Assembly (NCBI GenBank): GCA_033065855.1
Contig: JAVXUO010003200.1
Coordinates: 57,693 to 121,692 of the forward strand
Origin: Escallonia rubra
Lineage: Eukaryota; Streptophyta; Magnoliopsida; Escalloniales; Escalloniaceae
Direction: 5' to 3'
Length of the DNA: 64,000 bases
Positions within the stretch are counted from its first letter, which is position 1. Every line of letters begins with the position of its first letter. Below the pieces are notes generated by a model. That model saw nothing but the letters and a program-made list of their open reading frames with translations. It ran no database searches and was not told where the DNA came from. A program made the position numbers and the translations under genes. This document shows, piece by piece, positions 11,641 to 23,180 of the stretch.

Positions 11641-13240
11641 AAGTAAGCAACCGAGATTCTATCGCTTGTAGTGTACCGTGGGCCTTATACTGTTATGAAG
11701 CTGTTATCTGAACCCCTTAATAGTGTCTAGAGGTGTCAATGGGCCGGGCTTGGGTCGGCCCAGCCTGGGCCCAGCGGGCCAAAAGTGAAAAAGTGCTGGG
11801 GCCAAACCAATGTGGTGGAGAAACGAGCCGGGCCGGGCCAGAGAAGAGGGGTAACTAGGCCCAGTCCAAGCCTTAGCCCTAGACCCTATTTTTTTTATTT
11901 CTTGTTATTCAAAGGAAAGACTTTAATTGCGATAATTTTTGTTATGATGTAAGCAAATTGTAATGTACTAATGTGTGTATACATATTACCACATATATGT
12001 GTATGCAAGCAAGTAAAGTAACAAAAAATGCCTAGACATGCACACATATATGTAGTAATATGTGTGTATACAATAATATTTATAGCATTCAAATATTTAA
12101 ACTGATTCAGTTTGGACAAATTTATGGAGTTAAAGGAGACAAACAAATTATGGACTCTAAAGTGTTTCATTTATGGGCCTCTAAAGTGTTTGGCCCGCAT
12201 AAAGCAGTGAATTTATCTATGTAAGGTATAACTTCATCCTTTAACTCCATGGAAGGCAAAACAATTTATGGAATTCATTTCCATAAATTGAGAGATGTGG
12301 AAGCGACAGGAATCTGGAAAACCTGGTAGGCTGAACTCTTTTTTAGGCAAGTCTATATCGGCAAAAGCAAATCATGCCTACCCATGGATGAAGTTGCCTT
12401 TATCACCTAAATTTATGTCCAAACCATCTTCCTAGAATCAATTACACTTAAAAATTGCATAGTCAAAGATCAAAGTAATTCCAATATCACCAAACAACAC
12501 TATCAATTAGTGCACAAATAAACCACACGAGACAACATATTAACGTAAAAACCCTCCAACATTAACGTAAAAACCACGGATAAAGGCAACTTCATCATTG
12601 TTTCAACAATAATGTTGGTTAAAAAGTTTTCTTTTTCACTTGAAGCAAGTAAAGGCTTACAATAATCAAGCAGTATGTTGGGTTATGATATTGAAATCAT
12701 AAAAACAATAAAAGGGTGGTGAATAGGATTTTTAAAAAATCAATTTATGCGGGCCAGACAGTTTAGAGCAGTGAATTCATCTATTTAAGGTATAACTTCA
12801 TCCTTTAACTCCATCAATTTATGCGGGCCAAACAATTTATGGAGTTAAAACCGGACCAAAAGGGGTCCAATTCGGGCCAAAACCGGGTCAAGGCCTAAAA
12901 AAAATTCGGAATCGGGCCAGCTTGTGTTTTTAGGGCCTGACCCGGGCTTTTTTCGGGCCAGGCCGGGCCTGGATAATTTCGGGGAAATGTTAGGCCTAGT
13001 CCAAAGCCCTAAATTATGGGGCCGTTACTGTTCACCTACAGGACCGGGCCAGCCCTTGGGCCGCCCCGCCCTTTTGACAACTCTACTGTCAAATGGAGAA
13101 AAAGCTGCAACTCTCCGCTTTGTGAGAAAAATAGCATTTACAAATTGAAGACAGCAACATTTTTGCATACCTTTAGTGGCTAGTATTAGGGAACGTTGAT
13201 TTTTCATCACTAATTTTTGTCACTAATTGAAATTTATCGT
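11640..13240. repeat. Repeat-family unit interrupted by a hAT-like element
   Basis: The landmarks tgagaagtaagcaa, gtgggccttat and gctgttatctgaac (11640-11727) continue at 13084 with tgtcaaatggag, gctgcaactctcc and the ctagtattagggaacg block. In the related copies at 1080 and 14230 these halves are joined without a break. This shows that 11728-13083 is an insertion. Confidence 0.8.
11728..13083. mobile_element. hAT-like non-autonomous transposon
   Basis: The inserted 1.36 kb begins tagaggtgtcaatgggccgg and ends in gcccttttgacaactc. The ends form imperfect inverted repeats (gaggtgtcaa against gagttgtcaa) of a type common in plant hAT elements. Both termini are rich in GGGCC/GGCCC. The flanking 8 bp (atagtgtc on the left, ctactgtc on the right) match at 6 of 8 positions, consistent with an old 8-bp duplication. 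A 47-bp internal segment (gcagtgaatt...ctttaactccat) is repeated at 12205 and 12769. No transposase is present. Confidence 0.68.
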
Positions 13241-13269
13241 TTAGTTATATATGTTTTTACTGTAATACC

Positions 13270-13470
13270 AAAAGTAAGAGTAATAAATAGATTAGATGTC
13301 CAAATTCAAGGTAAGTTGAGACTTAATAAAAAGATACATTAGATGTCCAAATCGAAAGTAACCTGAGATTTAATAAATAATAGAGATCAAAATTGAAGGT
13401 AAGCTGAGAATTAATAATTAATAGAAGTCCAAATTCAAGGTGAGCTGAGACTTCAGCAAAGAGTTGAGAA
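13270..13470. repeat. Array with a gtaagttgag core
   Basis: Four degenerate copies of the caaattcaaggtaagttgag unit follow the repaired repeat unit. The order (unit, then array) is the same as at 9.6-10.0 kb. Confidence 0.75.
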
Positions 13471-13479
13471 TAAAAAATG

Positions 13480-13800
13480 AACACAAATCTATTTTTTAGC
13501 AACATAAAAATACGTAATTGAACCGGTAAAAATTGAAGTCCAGCACTAGATATAAATCAAAGAAGTCCCAAGATACTAATATGTTACTTTGGTTTTCAGA
13601 AAACGAAGATAGAATTTGGCCTTGCCTAAGGTTACGATGTGTTTTGGCTCGAACCAAGGTTGTAGAAAAATTGCAATCCCGTGAAAAAATAGTATCAATT
13701 AATAAAGACTGCGACATTTTTACGTATTTTTGGCGACTAATATTATGAGCATTGATTTTGCCTTACTAATTCTATCACCAACCGTGATTTTGCTGTCTAG
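13480..13800. repeat. Repeat-family unit, paralogous empty site of the MITE
   Basis: The stretch from agcaacataaaaatacg through ttgaaccggtaaaaa and agatataaatcaaag parallels the flanks of the MITE at 8931-9390 without the MITE. It then continues with the ggctcgaaccaaggttgtag and ggcgactaatattatgagc landmarks of the family. Confidence 0.7.
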
Positions 13801-13849
13801 TTTTGCACACTTTAACTATAATAATAACATCAAAAATAACAAATAGATT

Positions 13850-13960
13850 CTAATTCGAAATTCAAGGTAAGTTGAGACTTAATAAATAGATTAGAAGTCT
13901 AAATTTAAGGTAAAGCTGATAGTTAACAAATAATAGAGGTTCAAATTCAAGGTAGGCTTA
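13850..13960. repeat. Array with a gtaagttgag core (3 copies)
   Basis: Three units of the same short repeat occur at 13860, 13905 and 13945, again immediately after a family unit. Confidence 0.7.
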
Positions 13961-14264
13961 GACTTCATCAAAGCGTTACAAGTTGCTAATAATAAAAGAA
14001 TGGCATATGTAACAAAAAGTGTTCAGCGGCAAAAACAGCAATTTAGCCACATTTAACTCTTATACTAATATTGAGATTGTCTTACCCAAAGAAAAGCATC
14101 TCCAAGTTGGTCACTTCAAGAAACCAAGTTGGAAACATCACATTTTTATCATTTTCATCATTTGTTTGATCCAGGTTTAGAATACCATTTCCACGAAACT
14201 TGGCATCGTAACGTGGGCCTTACACTGTTATGAAGCTGTTATCTGAACCATTTGATAGTGTCAA

Positions 14265-15230
14265 ATGGAGAAAAATATATTTCTCTCACTCATTGAGCCA
14301 TATATCCTTCCAACAACATATTAGAAGCGTTGATTTTACTTCACTAATTTTATCACTAATCATAATTCTTTCTTTTATTTTTGTGCATTTTAACTGTAAT
14401 GATGACATTGACAATACCAAATAGATTAGAAATCCAAATTTAATGTAAGTAGAGGCTTAATAAAAATTAGAAGTCCAAATGTAAGGTAAGCTGAAAGTTA
14501 ATAAATAATAGAGGCTCGAATTCAAGATAAGCTGAGAGACATAATAAATAATAGAGATCCAATTTCAAGATAAACAGAAAGTTGAAAAAATTATACATTG
14601 CAAAATTCTAAACAGAATTTCGTCTTTTACTTAACTATATTGATAATGATATTGATATTAATATGGAAAAGTTTTTGCTGCTATCCGGGTTGTACGAAAA
14701 TTCCTACAACTGGTTGTATAACGATAACTAGTGGTCATTAAATATTTTTAGTGGCTTAACTGTTATTAGTTTCAACAAAACTTCTAAATATCTTTTTAGT
14801 GTCATCAGATAAAAGTCGTTAAAAATATTTCGCAATCATTAATCATCGTTATACAAAGGGTTGTAGGAATCTTCTTACAAGCCGCAAAAAAAAAAGAAAA
14901 AATTCTTATCAATATTGATACTGATATTGATATTGATGTTTCTACTATGCACCAAAAAGAATTTCCTAGTGATATTGATATTGATTTTGATGTTAGTACT
15001 ATGCACCAAAAAACAGTTCCTATTGATATTGATACAACCTTCACGAACTTACTATGGAGGAGACCAACTCGTGGAGGTTCAAACGTCCAACGTCTCCCTT
15101 GGCTGATTACCGGAGAACGAAATAAGACGAGAAACTAGATGGAAATCAAAGAAGGCAGCCGACCCTTCTCTCTGAATAAAGCCACGAAACTGCATTGATT
15201 ATGGTGGAACGGTGCAAACAATTCTTTTCC
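14265..15230. repeat. Tandem duplication of about 0.96 kb, copy 1
   Basis: Landmarks cattgagcca (14291), the short array (14410-14580), a fold-back element (14672-14893), ATTGAT-rich tracts (14905-15030) and aaggcagccgacccttct (about 15155) recur in the same order about 962-966 bp downstream. The copies are clearly diverged, so the event is older than the 1.65-kb duplication. Short frames rich in Ile/Ser or Leu come from the ATTGAT repeats and are not genes. Confidence 0.85.
14672..14893. mobile_element. Fold-back MITE-like element
   Basis: Two arms of about 75 bp are inverted repeats: tgtacgaaaattcctacaac, ttgtataacgataa and taaatatttttagtgg on the left mirror the right side near 14815-14890. 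The central loop is short and non-coding. No clear target duplication is visible, so the superfamily is undecided. Confidence 0.6.
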
Positions 15231-16120
15231 CTGGAGAAATATTTCTCTTGGTCATTGAGCCATGTTTCCTTCCAACCATATATTAGAAGCCTTGATTTTA
15301 CTTCACTAATTTTGTCACCAATGTTATCTGAACCTGAATTTTGTCTTTTATTTTAACTGTAATGATGACATTGACATTAACAAAATAGAATAGAAATCCA
15401 AATTTAATGTAAGTAGTGACTTAAAAAAAATTTAGAAGTTCAAATGTAAGGTAAGCTGAAAGTTAATAAATAATAGAGGTTCGAATTCAAGATAAGCTGA
15501 GACGTAATAAATAATAGAGGTCCAAATTCAAGATAAACAGAAAGTTCAAAAAAATATACATGGCAAAATTCTAAACAGAAACTCGTCTTTTACTTAATCG
15601 TATTGATATTGAAATTGATATTAGTATGGAAAAGTTTTTATTGTTATCCAATTGTACCAAAATTCCTATAATTCCTTGTATAACGATAATTAATGGTCAC
15701 TAAATATTTTTAATGACTTTTTCGGTATCAGTTTCAACAACACTTCTAAACAACATTTGTATAGCATCATTAAATAAAAGTCGTTAAAAACATTTCGCAA
15801 TCATTAATTATCGTTATACAAAGGTTGTAGGAATCTTCCTACAACCTGCAAAAAAAAAAAAAAATCTTATCAATATTGATACTGATATTGATATTGATGT
15901 TTCTACTATGCACCAAAAAGAATTTCCTATTTGTATTGATACTGATATTGATATTGATGTTTCCACTATGCACCCAAAAAAAACTCCTATTGATAGTGAT
16001 ATTGATATTGATACTGATACAACCTTCACGAAGTTACTACGTAAGAGACCAACTCGTGGAGACCGAAAATAAGATGAGAAACTAGATGGAAATCAAAGAA
16101 GGCAGCCGACCCTTCTGCCT
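15231..16120. repeat. Tandem duplication of about 0.96 kb, copy 2
   Basis: This is the second copy with the same order of parts: cattgagcca at 15253, array at 15370-15545, fold-back element at 15634-15860, ATTGAT tracts at 15870-16020, and the shared end near 16100. The ATTGAT tract has one more block than copy 1. Confidence 0.85.
15634..15860. mobile_element. Fold-back MITE-like element, duplicated copy
   Basis: This has the same inverted arms as the element at 14672-14893 and was evidently carried along in the 0.96-kb duplication rather than inserted independently. Confidence 0.6.
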
Positions 16121-16445
16121 TTTTTTCCCTGGACGACACGACAATAGTCGCTTTCACTGTGCTGACCAGATTGATGAACGCCTTAAGATGTCAAACAGTT
16201 TGGCGTTTCCACCCTAGCTATTCCAAATCAATGGCTCCACCCTAGACGGAGTGGTCTCTCGTTTAAAATAAACATTCAAAATCTCAGTAACCGTCTGTGG
16301 TACTGGAAAAACAAACATTTTTGGTAACGTTCTGGAAAAAAGAGAAGCATATTCTGGCAAGGATTAAGGGAATTAAAAGAGCCCTTTCAAATCATCATAA
16401 TGATTTCCTTCTTAAACTTGACCTCCAACTCTAAAAATGGTATAC

Positions 16446-16820
16446 CACTACAAGGAATAAGACTTTTAGAAACGGAAAAATCCGTCACCAAAACTTTTAG
16501 CGTCGGAAATATCGTCACTAAAAGTCCCTCGTAAAAATAGCCCGTAACTAAAAGTTTTGCGATGGAATTTTAAAATTCGTCGTCTAATATTGGACTTTTT
16601 GTGACGGAATTTTTTATAAATTAGCGACGAAATTTCAGTCGCTAATTCTATTTTACGTATTTTAATTTATTTTCTTTTTTGTGACATTTAAATATTTTAG
16701 CGACGAAATATTCCGTCGTGAAATGAGATTTTTAATGACGGAATATTCCGTCACTAAAAATCTAGAATTAAGTACACTTTTAGCGACGGAATCAATCTGT
16801 CGCTAAAAGTCTATTTTTTT
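16446..16820. repeat. CACTA subterminal repeat block
   Basis: More than ten direct and inverted copies of a tccgtcactaaaa / tttagcgacggaat motif lie within 375 bp of the terminus. They resemble, but are distinct from, the gcggtcgctaaa motif of the CACTA at 4131, so the two elements probably use different transposases. Confidence 0.85.
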
Positions 16821-17035
16821 TATTTTTCTAATGCCCAAACCTGTAATAAAAAATTCAATCCTCAACAACAACGTACAATTCCCAAGACACAAACAACTAT
16901 ATATAATCAACTTTAAAAATATTTATTATAAAAAAAACTCGTAATGTACAAGCCGGGAACCGGATACAGCCAGTTAAGGGAGGGGGGAAGAGTACAAGGG
17001 GGGGCAAGCTGGGACCGGGCACGAGAAGGGGCTCA

Positions 17036-18680
17036 TCAGGGGTTGCTGAGTCCCGGATCAAGACCCTGCTGATCCGGGGTCGGCTCAGCATGTGCAACAG
17101 CAATGCCCTGCTGATCTTGTTCCCTAATCATCCTCAACACCACCGTAGCAATGCGCTGGATCTCCTTCTCGTCCAACGGACGTCGAGGAGCCGGTGTCTG
17201 TGGAGGGGCAGTAGGGGGTGGGGACGCTCCTATCACGACACGAGCAGTCGTGCTAGGCAGGCCACATATGAGGCCTTTCGGCCGATTGATGACCTCCTGC
17301 GTATTCAGCCATCGCTTCAACGCCCCAGTACTCGCACCCGTACTAGTGGACGCTGATGGCTGTCCGGACTGCTGCTCGGATCCCCTAAGCTGTTCATACG
17401 AAGCCTGCAAAAATAGTGATTTAAAGATATGTTAGGGCATTAATTAACGCAACAAGCATTGAGGATAGAAAGACAAAAAATTAACAACTTAAACAAATTG
17501 ACTTACATTGATCAGCCGAGAAATATCTGAAACATAGTCGCCTGCCCAGTGCGCCTCATCCTTGTCCTTCTTCCGCACGTGCGTTTGATTATATGTCAGA
17601 GCTATGACCTCATCCTCCTCTAGATCCGGGTGCTGGACGGCATTCATGTGTCAGACAATGTCATGTGCCACCGACCCCCCCGTGTGCGTCAGATCTCTGT
17701 TCTGTGTGTTCTCGGCCCCGCTCTTACTCTTGGCGTCCTAGCCTGGATCTGCAACCCACAGATCTATCATCTGCCCCCATACAGTCGAAGATATCCAATG
17801 TGTGGGAAATGTCTTCATCTCCGTCATCGGGGCACCCTCGGGCAGCATCTTCTTCGCCCCGTCTCGTGCATCGTGGAGCCATCGGCGTTAGTTCTTGCCG
17901 ATGTAAGCAAAGAAGGCTTACCACTCCAGCGCCCGCTGATCAGGCGAGTCAAAAGTGAACCCCTCTTGCAAGGCATTCAATAACACAAATTAATTTAAAT
18001 ACTAAATTCTAATTAAACAAATACTATAGCAGAAAAAAAAATACTTTAACGTAACCAGCCACTCCTCCCATAGGAACTCCCTCGTAGCGGCATCCCAGTC
18101 CTTCTAGTATAGGCGTGGCTCGAAGAATCAGCCCTTCACAAGAACGTTGATTCGTCCTCACCTGATTCTCCAGGATCCTGCCAAAGAAGTAAAGAAATAA
18201 ATTAATACAGTTCAAATATAAATTAACACCCCAAAATTTTAAATATAAGGCATGATGTGATTTTTTTTTTTACTTACTGGCCCTCCTGGGTGAGCGTAAC
18301 TCTTTGTTTACGATGGGGGTCGATGCGTACCCCGCGTGTCGAGCCACGGCCTCGTCGAGATCCTACAAAACACAGACATTAATACAGTTCAAATATTCTT
18401 TAAATATAAGGTTAGCGAAAATTGACTAACACCGTTATCAACTATACCTGAGGCAAAACCCACGGAAGAAAGAGAATCAACGCGCGTGTGGGATGAATCT
18501 GCGTCGGGCTGGGGTTGGGGCTGGGGCTGGAGCTGGAGCTAGGGCCCTGTCTGCTGTACGCGAGCACTCTGTGTCTCGTCATCAGTGGGCAATGACAAGG
18601 TGGGACCCACCGGGGAGGAAGCAGCTCGGCGTCCAACCCGGCCACGAATAACCCGTATCATATCCATATCTGACTTCGTA
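17036..18680 (-). pseudogene. Transposase_24-like second CACTA protein, decayed
   Basis: Exon-like pieces on the minus strand make up a TNPA-position protein. A Ser/Pro-rich N-terminus lies near 18680-18442. A basic segment follows at 18362-18290 (GSRRGRGSTRG). A segment at 17980-17640 reads WGQMIDLWVADP, then NRDLTHTG. A segment at 17640-17508 contains EVIALTYNQTHVRKKDKDEA and ends at a gtaagtc donor. The C-terminal exon is 17410-17036. The W-x-h-W, HTGS and TH-x-R-K pattern fits plant Transposase_24 (PF03004) proteins. Stops interrupt the middle segments, so it is a pseudogene. The position between tnp2 and the left end supports the call. Confidence 0.65.
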
Positions 18681-18911
18681 TAGAAAAATTGCAAAGACAT
18701 TAACACATTAAAAATAATAATTTGGTAGAAATCATCATCGGCACTATATATATGGACGGAGGTGCAAAAACACATCAATATGAACCAAGTTCTAAAATGT
18801 TACTACATTTTTTCCGTGATGTTACAACATTACAAGTCAATCATTTTCAGTTTGGGAATCATTATCATCTTCATCACTAGACTCGTCGTCCTCTTCATCT
18901 TCTAATTCATC

Positions 18912-19559
18912 CTATTTATCAGTAGACTCAGTCACATCATCTCCAACACTTTCCACGTCTTTCGCGTTATCATCTACGACTTCTTCTCCTACATGAAGTG
19001 TTGTTGGAAGAGAAAGATCGTCCTCCTCGTTGTTGACCTCAACAGGTAACAAGACAAGTGGTTGGTCGACTTGAAAGGTGTCTAGCTCACTGTCATATGT
19101 CACGGGAAATTTCTTGGACTTGATAACTGTATACCAATGAGATTTGGGATTGGCGACGTCCTCCGCGTAAAAGACTTGTGCAGCTTGACTAGCAAACACA
19201 AAGGGCTCGTCTGATGCAAGTCTTGACTTGACATTGACATCTACAATCCCTTGAGAGCTAACACGGATTCCTCTACTGCATGTGACATCCAACCACGTAC
19301 ACTTGAACATTACCAGGCGGTTTTGGGAACCCAGATATGTTAGCTCAACAATCTCATCTAGCTCTCCGTAAAAGTCCATGCAATTCTCGGCATAACAGTC
19401 GCTGTTGACCAAGACTCCACTGTTTTGGGTTTGTTTTGTTCGGTCATCATCTTTTACTCTAAACCTAAACCAGTTGATGATATAGCCTCCATGACAGGGT
19501 GCTTGTTTATTAGGGCCTTGAGCTAGTAATTTCAAACAGGAGGCCACTGGTCTATCCAT
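18912..19559 (-). pseudogene. DUF4216 part of the CACTA transposase gene
   Basis: A 216-codon open frame contains the DUF4216 hallmark series: INWFRFRVKD, then GELDEIVELTYLGSQNRLVM, FKCTWLDV, GIVDVNVKSRLASDEPFVFA and SQAAQVFYAEDV, followed by HWYTVIKSK. An acidic tail follows. In plant CACTA elements this domain is the C-terminal part of the tnp2-type protein. Its frame is open but the upstream parts are broken, so it is a remnant rather than a separate gene. The upstream region 19620-20000 still carries traces of the linker. Confidence 0.82.
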
Positions 19560-19599
19560 TGACTGAACCTATTGTAGATGACGGTAAAAATTAAGGATA

Positions 19600-22466
19600 A
19601 ATCAGTATACTAATTGGTCATATAACACATAATATAATTTCGTTAAAGACTTACACACTTTCTGAACCACTGTATAAATTATGATTGCCGATGAGATTCA
19701 AGTCCAGCGGGATCAGTGATTAAAGATTCTACATCGAACTTACTGCAAACCAATATATTGACTCGCTTATCACACACTTTCAATTATGTACAACAATGTA
19801 AGTGAATTAAGATATTAACTTACTCAACGAATGCCAAAACTTTATCGCACTTTAGAAAGGCATATATTGTTGCAGCACTGTACTCTTCATCCGTTAGCCA
19901 TCGAGTATACGTTCGGCCGAACGGACTACCTGACTGCTTGAATTTTGACAATTGCCCTTCCAAATTTGTGCTTGATCCGGGGTCATTTCGGCCTAGTTGA
20001 TTTAGCTTTGTATCAACATCAGGCCCGAATTATTGACTACAAAAGTTTACAAGCTCTTCCATTACGTAAGCCTCCGTAATTGAGCCCTCAACCCAAGCCT
20101 TACCGCGGACTTTTTTCTTTAAATGGAACATGAACCTAGAAGTTTAGCGAATCGAGTTTGGTGGAAAATCAATGACAACAGGTGTCGCATTAAGTGTAAA
20201 CAAACAACTGTAACAATTTAAAGATTACCTCTCGAAGGGATACATCCACCGATATTGCACGAGTCCACCCATCTTAGCTTCATATGCCAAGTGAACAGGC
20301 AGATGCTCCATTGAATCAAAGAATGAAGGTGGGAAGATTTTCTCCAGCTTGCAAATCGTCACCACAATGTTCTTCTCAAGCACTTCCATGTTACTCACCC
20401 AAATCGTAGAATAACATATATCTCGAAAGAAATGAGATAATTCAGTCAAAGTCTCGCAAACAACCCGTGGCAACAATCCTCGGAAGGAAATAGGAATGAA
20501 TCTCTCCATGAATACGTGGCAATCATGACTCTTCATCCTTTGGAACTTGCATTCTGATACATTGCAACAACAAGATATGTTGGACGCAAACCCATCCGAA
20601 AGCTTCAAATCTTAACCCACTGACAGACCTTCTCCACTTGTTTCTTGTCTAGACAGTAAGGTGCTTTCGAAAGTATCGTCCTCCCGCTAACTGTCCGAGG
20701 ATGCAATTCACGACGTACACCCAACTGTTGTAGATCCCTTCTCATTTTAAGGTGATCTTTCGATTTTTCCTTGACATTCATCACTGTGTTGAACACATTA
20801 TCAAAAAATTTCTTCTCAATATGCATCACATCCATGTTGTTTCGGATAACGAGCGTCCTCCAGTAGGCTAAGTTCCAGAATATACAAAAATTTCTTCAGT
20901 TGTGCTCTTTCCCGTACCCTGGAATCTTCTGATCTGGCACACCCTTGTCGTGTGGTATGTAAGTATCAAGTGCCTCCAGGTGTGAGAGCACTTCTTCATC
21001 AGATGGGTAGTACAGTGTGACAACCTCACGCTCAATTGTCCTATCAAATTTTTCCTTTTGCCTATAAAACTGATGGCCCGGTGGCAAAAGCTTACAGTGA
21101 CATCCGAACCACAAGGGCTTTCTGCCGTGCTTTAACGTATGACCAGGGTTCACGCCCATACAAGCAGGGCATGCTAGCTTCCCATGTGTGCTCCAGCCAC
21201 ACGTCATTCCCAATGCGGGAAAATCATGTATAGTCCACATCAAAGTAGCCCTCATCTAAAAATTCTGTTTAAGGGATGCATCATATGTTTCGACTCTATG
21301 ATTTCATAACTGTTTTAACTCATCAATCAACGGCCTTAAATACACATCTATCCTTGCCGGGATTCTTCGGCCCCAGAATAAGCAACGACAAGAACATGTA
21401 CGGCTTTTTCATGCACATGCCTGGTGGAAGGTTGTACGGGACAATAATAACAGGCCAACAAGAGTAAGGCGTGGTAGACTGACCGAAAGGGTTGAACCTA
21501 TCAGTTGGGAGACCAAGTCTAACATTTCAAACCTCCTGGGCAAAGACTGGATGCCTGCGGTCAAACTCCTTCCACGCCTCTCCATCAGCTGGGTGTGTCA
21601 GCACATCGGCATCATTGCTACGAGTCTCACGGTGAGCCCTCGTATGTTCAGCCGTATTGGAGGAGTAGTACATTCTCTGAAGCCATGGTGTGACGGTAAA
21701 ATATCACAATATCTTCCATGCAATGTTTTTTTTCTTCCCTTTATCTGGTTTGTACCTCGAATGATCAAATATTGGATACCGTGACAACTCCTTGTTCTCT
21801 TTCTAGAACAATACACAATCGTTATTGCACGCATCTATCCACTCATAGCTCAACCCAAGTTTCCTCATCATCTTTTTCGTGTCATAGTACGACGGATGTA
21901 GCTTTTCACTTTCGGACAGAATTTCTTTGATTAAGGTAACAAACTCGTTAAAATCTTTCTCACTCAGCCCGTGGTCTGATTTCAACTGTAATAATATACT
22001 AACTACAGACAGCCGTGTGTGTTTTAGAGCTCCATCCCACAGTGGATCTTCCGTAGCTCTCAACAACTCGTAAAACTGAAGAGCCCCCTCGTTCGGCGAT
22101 TGGGGACTGTCGTCACCACCGTTGTTACCCCAGTCAACATTAGCATGCCTAGCATCTGTAATCATATCTCGGTAATCATACCGTGCCTCCTCCTTAACTT
22201 CAGTTTGACTAGCAGGGTTGGACGACAATACTATTGTTTCCCCGTGCTGCATCCGCCTTGTGTATCCACCCATAAAACCGTACCGACGAACATGCCATTT
22301 AACTTCAATTCTTATTCTCCAATGCAACACATCTACCGCACGAACACCTTATCTTATCAAAGTCAACATGTGGAGGATGCGAGTAAGCGAAGTCGAGAAA
22401 TTCGTCAGCGCGATCTTTAAAATCGTCAGCATTCTTCCTTTTCATCTAACTTCGATCGACCGACAT
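19600..22466 (-). pseudogene. tnp2 (En/Spm) transposase with DUF4218, decayed
   Basis: Read from 22466 downward, the parts come in family order. A transposase-associated domain spans 22440-22290 (FLDFAYSHPP, C-x-C-x2-C, then YGFMGGYTRRMQHGE after a frameshift). The tnp2 core spans 21800-20600. In it, HPADGEAWKEFDRRHPVFA, RLGLPTDRFNPFG, VPYNLPPGMCMKKPYMFLS and PGPKNPGKDRC are recognisable across frameshifts. These are followed by TIHDFPALGMTCGWSTHGK, CPACMG and DVMHIEKKFFDNVF. DUF4218 lies at 20608-20225 (HDCHVFMERFIPI, FFRDICYS, EKIFPPSFFDSMEHLPVHL, YRWMYPFER). The many frameshifts and stops make the gene inactive. In an intact element it would cut and rejoin CACTA ends. Confidence 0.88.
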
Positions 22467-22716
22467 GACGACTGAATTATCGCACTGTATACCACCTTCA
22501 ATTATGACCAGTCATTAGGCAGGGTCGATGTAAATATGAATGCATGAATGTGACAACAGGTCTATATATTTCCCCTCCATTCTCTAATAGGTAGTGGTCT
22601 TATTCCATTCAGAAAAGCACATGTTTATAAAATAGTGAATAACTCATACTTAGTCCTATGTCTGCGGAAAATTCAGCAGCACCTCCCTGCATTTCTCCAA
22701 GTACACGACATCGATT

Positions 22717-22774
22717 AGGTGTTCTAACATTCATCTAACCTTGCCTTGCAAGGTTTGACGGATGTTAGAACACC
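22717..22774. repeat. Short hairpin (about 27-bp arms)
   Basis: The arm aggtgttctaacattcatct plus aaccttgc mirrors gcaaggtttgacggatgtta gaacacc, with a few mismatches and almost no loop. No downstream U-tract or gene end makes it a terminator, and its role is unknown. Confidence 0.7.
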
Positions 22775-23180
22775 AGATCTGTATGCACCCGGAGAAACAC
22801 ATGAGAACGTGTACCAAATATTTACGACATAGAACACAGAACATGAGTTGAAACACTGTTTTATAAACACATAGCTTTTTCAAATTGTCCAAACTGGACA
22901 TCCAAAGGCTCATTACAAATAATTACTTTGTAATGACTACCTTTGAACGGGAACTAAGGGTTTTTATGCATGCATGCGTTCAGAAATTGATAACATATGG
23001 AAGAATCTTTCCGAAATATCAAAATTGTAAAAAGATCGTTGCATATGTTACCAATTCCACTTTAAATAGAATTTGTTGGCAACGAGTTGAACCATCATGT
23101 TGCTAATGGCCTTCACAAAACAACAACGAATATAAAGAATGCAGGGTTTATAAACAACGAGTAATTGAACCATCTCTGGG

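Larger units (their letters stand above)
16446..22470 (-). mobile_element. Decayed autonomous-type CACTA transposon, right end not found
   Basis: The left end starts cactacaaggaataagac at 16446. It is followed by subterminal motifs and then by two minus-strand genes in the usual CACTA order: tnp2-type transposase upstream (22466-18912) and a Transposase_24-like protein downstream (18680-17036). The expected mirrored end (cttgtagtg) is not seen between 22.5 and 27.5 kb, so the 5' terminus is deleted, diverged or displaced. All genes carry stops or frameshifts. Confidence 0.8.

Noticed and set aside
14805-16085. Ser/Ile- and Leu/Ile-rich frames that look like membrane proteins.
   Set aside because: They are read through ATTGAT hexamer repeats on either strand.
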